DNA of 64,000 nucleotides from Sphingomonas montana (GTDB lineage: Bacteria > Pseudomonadota > Alphaproteobacteria > Sphingomonadales > Sphingomonadaceae), in NCBI RefSeq assembly GCF_001956315.1, contig NZ_KV887140.1, forward strand, positions 60,040 through 124,039, read 5' to 3'. Under the pieces are notes generated by a model. It saw only the letters and a program-made list of their open reading frames with translations, ran no database searches and was not told the DNA's origin. Shown one piece after another: positions 59,727-64,000 of the stretch; the first letter of the stretch is position 1; each line of letters begins with the position of its first letter. A program made the position numbers and the translations under genes.

Positions 59727-60563
59727 TCAGGACAGCGCCTTTTCGGTTGTGGCGTCCCCGCCCCACTCGCTCCAGCTGCCGTCATACAACGCCACCTGTT
59801 CCGCACCCAGCAGCTGCGCCCCGAACAGTACCACCGCGGCGGTCACGCCCGATCCGCACGTGGTGACGATCGGGCGGGACAGGTCGACGCCCGCCGCATC
59901 GAACACCGCCTGCAACGCCGCGCCGCGTTTCCATGTCCCGTCGGCGGCAAACAGGCTGTCCTGCGGAATGTTGACGCTGCCCGGAATATGCCCGGGCGCC
60001 ACGCCCGCCCGCGGATCCGCCTCGGCCCCGCCGAACCGCGCGGCGGACCGCGCATCGACCACCTGTTCGGCGTGCGCCGTCTGGTTGTCCTGCATCTGGC
60101 GCAGGTCGCGGACCGCCTTCGGATCCTTCCGCACGGTGAAGGGCCGGTGACGCGGCGTCTCGCGCCCCTTGTCCAGCGCGCGGCCTTCCGACCGCCACTT
60201 GGCCAGCCCGCCGTCCAGGATCGCCACGTCGTGCGCGCCGTGGATCTTCAGCATCCACCACGCCCGCGCCGACGTATGGTGCGGCGACGCGTCGTAGATC
60301 ACGATGCGGCTGCCGTCGCCCAGGCCCAGCGCCTGCATGTGGCGTGCGAACGTCTCCGCCGGCGGCAGCATGCCCGGCAGGTCCGTCGTGGTATCGACCA
60401 GTTCGGACAGGTCCATGAACACCGCACCCGGTATGTGACCGGCCTCATGATCCGCGACCGGATCCCGCGCCGGATCGGTCGCGAAATAGGTGGCATCGAC
60501 GATGCGCAGATCGTCGGCACCCATTTCGTTCGCCAGCCACTCGGTCGATACCAACGCGTCCAT
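59727..60563 (-). CDS. sseA: 3-mercaptopyruvate sulfurtransferase
   Basis: 278 aa with two rhodanese domains (about 5-120 and 155-275). The active loop is CGSGVTA with Cys236; this loop is typical of mercaptopyruvate sulfurtransferases rather than thiosulfate sulfurtransferases. The first domain has AGHIPGAVFMDLSELVDT and the second GHIPGSVNIP. It transfers sulfur from 3-mercaptopyruvate to thiols. It is upstream of metC on the same strand. Confidence 0.94.
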   Translation of the reverse strand: MDALVSTEWLANEMGADDLRIVDATYFATDPARDPVADHEAGHIPGAVFMDLSELVDTTTDLPGMLPPAETFARHMQALGLGDGSRIVIYDASPHHTSARAWWMLKIHGAHDVAILDGGLAKWRSEGRALDKGRETPRHRPFTVRKDPKAVRDLRQMQDNQTAHAEQVVDARSAARFGGAEADPRAGVAPGHIPGSVNIPQDSLFAADGTWKRGAALQAVFDAAGVDLSRPIVTTCGSGVTAAVVLFGAQLLGAEQVALYDGSWSEWGGDATTEKALS

Positions 60564-60668
60564 GCCTGTCGCCCATCATGTTCGACGGCACCGTAGCGGC
60601 GGCCCCCCACCCGTTCAATCGCTTCGACAAAGGTTCAGTTGGCTCGCGAAAGCCGCTATGAGGGCGGC

Positions 60669-61115
60669 ATGACACCGCTTCATCTTGGCCAGGCCAGCAC
60701 GCTTCCCGTATCGCCGGAGGCCGCCGCTCTCGACTATGTCCCGAATCCGCGTATCGGCACGCTCTATCTGATCCGCTTCGCGGTGCCGGAATTCACGTCG
60801 CTTTGCCCGGTCACCGGGCAGCCTGATTTCGCCCATCTGGTGATCGACTATGCACCCGGCGACACGATCGTCGAATCGAAATCGCTGAAACTGTTCCTCG
60901 GGAGTTTTCGCAACCATGCCGGCTTCCACGAGGATGTGACCGTCGGGATCGGGCAGCGGCTGTGCGCTGAAATGCAGCCGCGCTTCCTGCGGATCGGTGG
61001 CTACTGGTATCCGCGCGGCGGCATCCCGATCGACGTATTCTGGCAATCGGGCGAAGTCCCGGCCGGCTTGTGGCTACCCGACCAGGGCGTCGCGGGCTAT
61101 CGCGGCCGCGGCTGA
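60669..61115 (+). CDS. queF: NADPH-dependent 7-cyano-7-deazaguanine reductase
   Basis: 148 aa, the short unimodular QueF form. Active Cys46 in [11 protein letters not shown], with Asp53, and the NADPH motif ESKSLKLFL (69-77). It reduces preQ0 to preQ1 for queuosine in tRNA. The ATG at 60669 has GAGGGCGG just upstream; an ATG at 60639 would add 10 unlikely residues. No preQ1 riboswitch is recognisable in the 105-bp gap before it. Other queuosine genes are not in the window. Confidence 0.95.
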   Translation: MTPLHLGQASTLPVSPEAAALDYVPNPRIGTLYLIRFAVPEFTSLCPVTGQPDFAHLVIDYAPGDTIVESKSLKLFLGSFRNHAGFHEDVTVGIGQRLCAEMQPRFLRIGGYWYPRGGIPIDVFWQSGEVPAGLWLPDQGVAGYRGRG

Positions 61116-61139
61116 CGCTCTCGGTGCCGCGGCGCGCGA

Positions 61140-62636
61140 TCAGCGGCGGTACAGCGCCCGCGCATCGGCCTTGAACGCCGCCGCACTCGCCCCCCGGCTG
61201 TAGAACATGTGCCCGCCGGGGTAGATGGCCAGCTTCACCCGCTCGGCCTGCCCGAATGCCGGCATCTGATCCACGATCAGCCGCGATGCGAAATAGGGGC
61301 AGCTCAGGTCGCCCCAGCCATGGACGATCAGCACGCCCATCTTCGGGTCGTTGGCGACGGCCTTGCGCAGGTCCTTCACCGGCGAATCGTCGGGCTTGCC
61401 GCGGTCCCACGCAGTGTTCACGGCATAGGATAGCGCGTTGTACCGCGCCTCCGTCTTCCATCCCGCTTCGCGTGTGATGAAATCCACCATGGCGCTGGTC
61501 GTCGGCGCGATCAGCGAATCGAGGATCGGGTCGTTCGATTCCTGCTGTGCGGCGAACGGGAACGGGTCCCACGCCGTGACATTGCTGTCGTACACGCTGC
61601 CGATCTCGCCCGTATCGCGGCGGATCTCGCGCAGATAGGTGCGACTGTCGACCCGCCCGCCCATCCGCCGGACCAGTACGGGATCCAGCCCGGTCAGTTC
61701 CGCCACCTTCGCCGCCATCCGCGCGGGCGCCGCAGGGTCCGATCGTCCGTTCAGCAGGTCCGTCGCATAGGGGCCACGGACATAGGCCTCCACCCCGGCC
61801 ATCGCCGCGGGGGTCAGCTTCCCCTGCCGTTCCAGATGCCCGGCCGCCATCGACGGCAGTTCGATCATCCACGGCAACGGCGACAGCGCGGTGCCGTCAC
61901 CGGTTGCCGCCGGATCGAGATAGGGCGAGACCATCACGATCCCCGCTATCCCGACGCCCAGCTGGCTCTGCAGCTCATACGCCATGCGCGGCGCGCGGTA
62001 GCCGCCATAGCTTTCACCGACCAGATATTTGGGGGACCGCAGCCGCTCCGCCTTGACCAGCCAGTCATAGACGATCCGCGACAGATATTTGACGTCGGGC
62101 TCGGTGCTGTAGAACGCCTTCTTCGTCGCTTCCTCGTCGATCAGCGAGCGGCTGAACCCGGTGCCGACCGGGTCGATGAACACCAGGTCGGTGAAATCCA
62201 GCCAGCTTTCCGGATTGTCGCGCGCGACGGCCGCATCGGACGGCGCGTCGCCCGCGGCGCCGAATTGTACCCGCTTCGGCCCGATCGCGCCCAGGTTGAG
62301 ATAGACTGACGACGCGCCCGGCCCGCCGTTGAACGCGAACGTCACCGGCCGCGCCGGGTCTCGGCCCGGCACGACATAGGCGGTATAGACTACCTGCCCG
62401 ATCGGCTTGCCCTTGGCATCGCGCACCATGATCGTGCCGACGGTCGCTTCATAGGCGATCTGCCGGCCACCGATCGTCGCGGACTGCCGCACCGTGCGGT
62501 CCACGGACAACGGCGGCAGATCGTTACCCTGCGATTCCTCGGTCTTCGCCTTCGACTTTGGCGTATCGTCCTGCGCCAGTGCCGGGGAGGCCGCGGCAAG
62601 CGCCAGCAGGGTCAGGGGGATCAGCATTCGGGCCAC
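61140..62636 (-). CDS. Secreted S10 family serine carboxypeptidase (second copy)
   Basis: 498 aa from the GTG at 62636, which has GGAG six bases upstream; the ATG at 62627 is the alternative. Signal peptide ILIPLT-type core then LALAAASPALAQ. The triad is Ser209 in GESYGG, Asp443 in HGWGDLSCP and His476 in GGHMFYS; the oxyanion block is FNGGPGASSVYLN. It shares layout and motifs with the S10 enzyme at 945-2519 and is a paralogue. Upstream is the 2OG oxygenase gene, 113 bp away on the same strand. Confidence 0.91.
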   Translation of the reverse strand: MARMLIPLTLLALAAASPALAQDDTPKSKAKTEESQGNDLPPLSVDRTVRQSATIGGRQIAYEATVGTIMVRDAKGKPIGQVVYTAYVVPGRDPARPVTFAFNGGPGASSVYLNLGAIGPKRVQFGAAGDAPSDAAVARDNPESWLDFTDLVFIDPVGTGFSRSLIDEEATKKAFYSTEPDVKYLSRIVYDWLVKAERLRSPKYLVGESYGGYRAPRMAYELQSQLGVGIAGIVMVSPYLDPAATGDGTALSPLPWMIELPSMAAGHLERQGKLTPAAMAGVEAYVRGPYATDLLNGRSDPAAPARMAAKVAELTGLDPVLVRRMGGRVDSRTYLREIRRDTGEIGSVYDSNVTAWDPFPFAAQQESNDPILDSLIAPTTSAMVDFITREAGWKTEARYNALSYAVNTAWDRGKPDDSPVKDLRKAVANDPKMGVLIVHGWGDLSCPYFASRLIVDQMPAFGQAERVKLAIYPGGHMFYSRGASAAAFKADARALYRR

Positions 62637-62749
62637 GGGTCGCTCCGGCAAGGGGATCGCCTCGTGGATCACAGCCGGCGCGCCCCGGCAAGCGCCGTTC
62701 GACCGACATGACGGCTCATGCTGCCAAGTCGGTCGGTCGTTGCGCGCGC

Positions 62750-63715
62750 TTAGATCAGTTTGATCTCGCGCAGCCGCTGCATCAGATAGTCATGCGCGGT
62801 GATCCCCTCGGGATACTGGTTCGGCCGGTCCGCCGTGATCGTGCCGGGCAGCGTGCGGATCATATAGTCCGGCCGGAAATGCAGGAAGAACGGCATCGAA
62901 TAACGTGCGACGCCGCGCCGTTCGGGCGGCGGGTTCATCACGCGGTGCGTGGTCGACCGCAGCACGCCGTTGGTCAGCCGTTGCAGCATGTCGCCGACAT
63001 TGACCACCAGTTCGCCCGGTCCGATCGCGACGGACAGCCAGTCGCCGTCCTTCTTCTGCAGCTGCAACCCGGCTTCTTCGGCGCCCAGCAGCAGCGTGAT
63101 CGTGTTGATATCCTCGTGCGCACCCGCGCGGATGCTGGGGCTGTCCGCGCCGATCGGCGGATAATGCAGCAGGCGCAGCACCGAATTGCCATCACGCACC
63201 GTATCGACGAAGAACTCCGGTTCCAGCTTTAGGTACCGCGCGATGGCGGACAACAGCCGCGCCCCGGCCGCATCGAACGCCGCGAAGATCGCCAGCATCG
63301 CATCGCGGAAATCGGCGACTTCGGTCGGCCAGACGTTCGGCGGCATCTGCGCGGTGAACGGATGGCCCGCCGCCAGCTCGCGCCCGACATGCCAGAATTC
63401 CTTCAGGTCGACCGCGCTCGCGTCCTTCGCCGTCTCGATCCCGAACGGGGTCAGGCCACGCGCCCCACCCGTGCCGGGCAAATGATAAGCCCGCTTCACA
63501 TCCTCCGGCAGCGCGAAGAAAGCCTTGGCCGCGGTCTCTGCGCGCTGGATGATCGCGGCATCGATCCCATGATCGCGCACGACCGCGAAGCCATAGGTTT
63601 CGAACGACCGGCCCAGCGCATCGGCGAAGCCCTGCGGATCGGCGGCTGCATCGTTCAGCGAAAGCGACGCGATCGCATCGGTCGTCGCCAGAGGTTCGAT
63701 CAGGTCGGTGGTCAT
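62750..63715 (-). CDS. 2-oxoglutarate/Fe(II) oxygenase, isopenicillin N synthase-like
   Basis: 321 aa. N-terminal DIOX_N-type block SFETYGFAVVRDHGID, then the catalytic jelly roll with the iron facial triad H-x-D in GAHEDINTITLLLG and the distal His in RSTTHRVMNP, followed by the Arg of RYSMPFFLHF for 2-oxoglutarate. The ATG at 63715 is chosen for family length; the frame continues 24 codons upstream. Such bacterial proteins are common and mostly uncharacterised, often annotated as flavonol-synthase-like or ethylene-forming-like; the substrate is unknown. Confidence 0.88.
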   Translation of the reverse strand: MTTDLIEPLATTDAIASLSLNDAAADPQGFADALGRSFETYGFAVVRDHGIDAAIIQRAETAAKAFFALPEDVKRAYHLPGTGGARGLTPFGIETAKDASAVDLKEFWHVGRELAAGHPFTAQMPPNVWPTEVADFRDAMLAIFAAFDAAGARLLSAIARYLKLEPEFFVDTVRDGNSVLRLLHYPPIGADSPSIRAGAHEDINTITLLLGAEEAGLQLQKKDGDWLSVAIGPGELVVNVGDMLQRLTNGVLRSTTHRVMNPPPERRGVARYSMPFFLHFRPDYMIRTLPGTITADRPNQYPEGITAHDYLMQRLREIKLI

Positions 63716-63783
63716 GACGGTCCTATCGTGTCTTGCCGGGCGCTCTGCTCGCGGTCCGGCCCCTGCATCATGTGGGTAATCGC

Positions 63784-64000
63784 TCAACCCTTGAACAGCC
63801 CGCCGAGCAGCCCGCGGAACAGTTGCGCACCCAGCCGCCCTGCCACCTGCCGGCCGACCGACGATGCGGCCGATCGCGCGGCGGACTGCACCATCTTGTC
63901 GACGATGGTCGGGCGGGCGGCAGAGCGTTCGGCCGCGATCCGCGCCCGCGCGTCCGCCTGGGCCTGCGCCGCCTCCGCCCGTTGCGCCGCGCGTTCGGCG
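63784..64000 (-). CDS. HerA-like/DUF853 ATPase, C-terminal end (gene continues beyond the window)
   Basis: Only the last 72 codons are visible on the minus strand: an Ala/Arg/Glu-rich coiled-coil-like stretch (AERAAQRAEAAQAQADARAR), then TIVDKMVQSAARSAASSVGR and GRLGAQLFRGLLGGLFKG before TGA. This ending is characteristic of DUF853 (helicase HerA-like) proteins, which are about 500 aa with an FtsK/HerA ATPase core lying outside the window. The stop is 68 bp upstream of the oxygenase start, so the two genes may be in one transcript. The assignment rests on a short tail. Confidence 0.7.
   Translation of the reverse strand, partial: AERAAQRAEAAQAQADARARIAAERSAARPTIVDKMVQSAARSAASSVGRQVAGRLGAQLFRGLLGGLFKG

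Noticed and set aside
60564..60668. Possible preQ1 riboswitch upstream of queF
   Set aside because: There is a small GGCT...AGCC hairpin but none of the A-rich pseudoknot tail required for preQ1-I, and no preQ1-II layout.
1..64000. Insertion sequences, prophage, CRISPR arrays, toxin-antitoxin pairs
   Set aside because: I looked for transposase, integrase, cas, phage and small toxin/antitoxin motifs and for evenly spaced direct repeats and found none; the repeats present are palindromic and dispersed.

Overview
The window reads as chromosomal DNA of a sphingomonad (Alphaproteobacteria, Sphingomonadaceae, Sphingomonas-like). The evidence is very high G+C with strong G/C third-position bias, the gene families present (RibBX-type riboflavin enzyme, TorF-family porins, a TonB-dependent receptor, paired secreted S10 carboxypeptidases, a PlcP/Agt-type lipid-remodelling pair) and dense short palindromic intergenic repeats. 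No phage, plasmid, transposase, CRISPR array, rRNA or tRNA was recognised. Most of the window is chromosomal metabolism and housekeeping, with some accessory carbohydrate and lipid loci.

Layout. 0-5.4 kb: end of a DUF885 metalloprotein, a secreted S10 carboxypeptidase, a gamma-type carbonic anhydrase homologue and malate synthase G. 5.5-8.6 kb: a LysR regulator divergent from malate synthase and a TonB-dependent receptor. 8.8-15.0 kb: a lipid-centred cluster with a long-form phosphatidylserine decarboxylase, a class III aminotransferase with an N-terminal membrane segment, an Mpo1-like membrane protein, a PmtA-like methyltransferase, a PlcP-like metallophosphoesterase and a diacylglycerol-type glycosyltransferase. 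15.3-23.4 kb: a Kdp potassium-ATPase operon (TorF porin, a 27-aa membrane peptide, kdpF, A, B, C, D) with no kdpE. 23.8-26.0 kb: RibBX and an IclR regulator. 26.0-30.5 kb: a divergent pectate lyase lipoprotein and a GH2 glycosidase. 30.7-36.6 kb: a six-gene Mrp/Pha Na+/H+ antiporter operon in which MrpA and MrpB are fused. 36.9 kb: ArsC-like reductase. 37.6-43.6 kb: a leucine/isovalerate operon (isovaleryl-CoA dehydrogenase, methylcrotonyl-CoA carboxylase beta and alpha, MaoC hydratase, CitE-like lyase) with a divergent LysR gene and an SDR beyond it. 45.8-48.8 kb: a PepSY-TM / DUF2271 / DUF4198 / ApbE operon. 49.1-51.6 kb: xseB, ispA, coaD, cyclophilin. 51.7-57.3 kb: folA, ribF, ileS, lspA, BamF-like lipoprotein. 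57.5-64 kb: second TorF porin, cystathionine beta-lyase, 3-mercaptopyruvate sulfurtransferase, queF, second S10 carboxypeptidase, a 2OG-Fe(II) oxygenase and the tail of a HerA-like ATPase gene.

How the parts work together. Many genes are translationally coupled by 1-4 bp stop/start overlaps (glcB/gamma-CA, the whole mrp operon, the leucine operon, kdpC/kdpD, plcP/agt), so operon structure is clear. The most interesting points are: (i) the 8.8-15.0 kb lipid cluster, which combines lipid synthesis, methylation, headgroup removal and glycosylation with an uncharacterised membrane-anchored transaminase; (ii) the ApbE operon, whose DUF2271 protein carries an SGAT motif that could be its covalent FMN site; (iii) a palindromic repeat sitting in frame inside ileS; (iv) several families of palindromic elements, mostly between convergent genes; (v) a porin-Kdp operon with an orphan KdpD. 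All calls come from reading the sequence; no database search was run.
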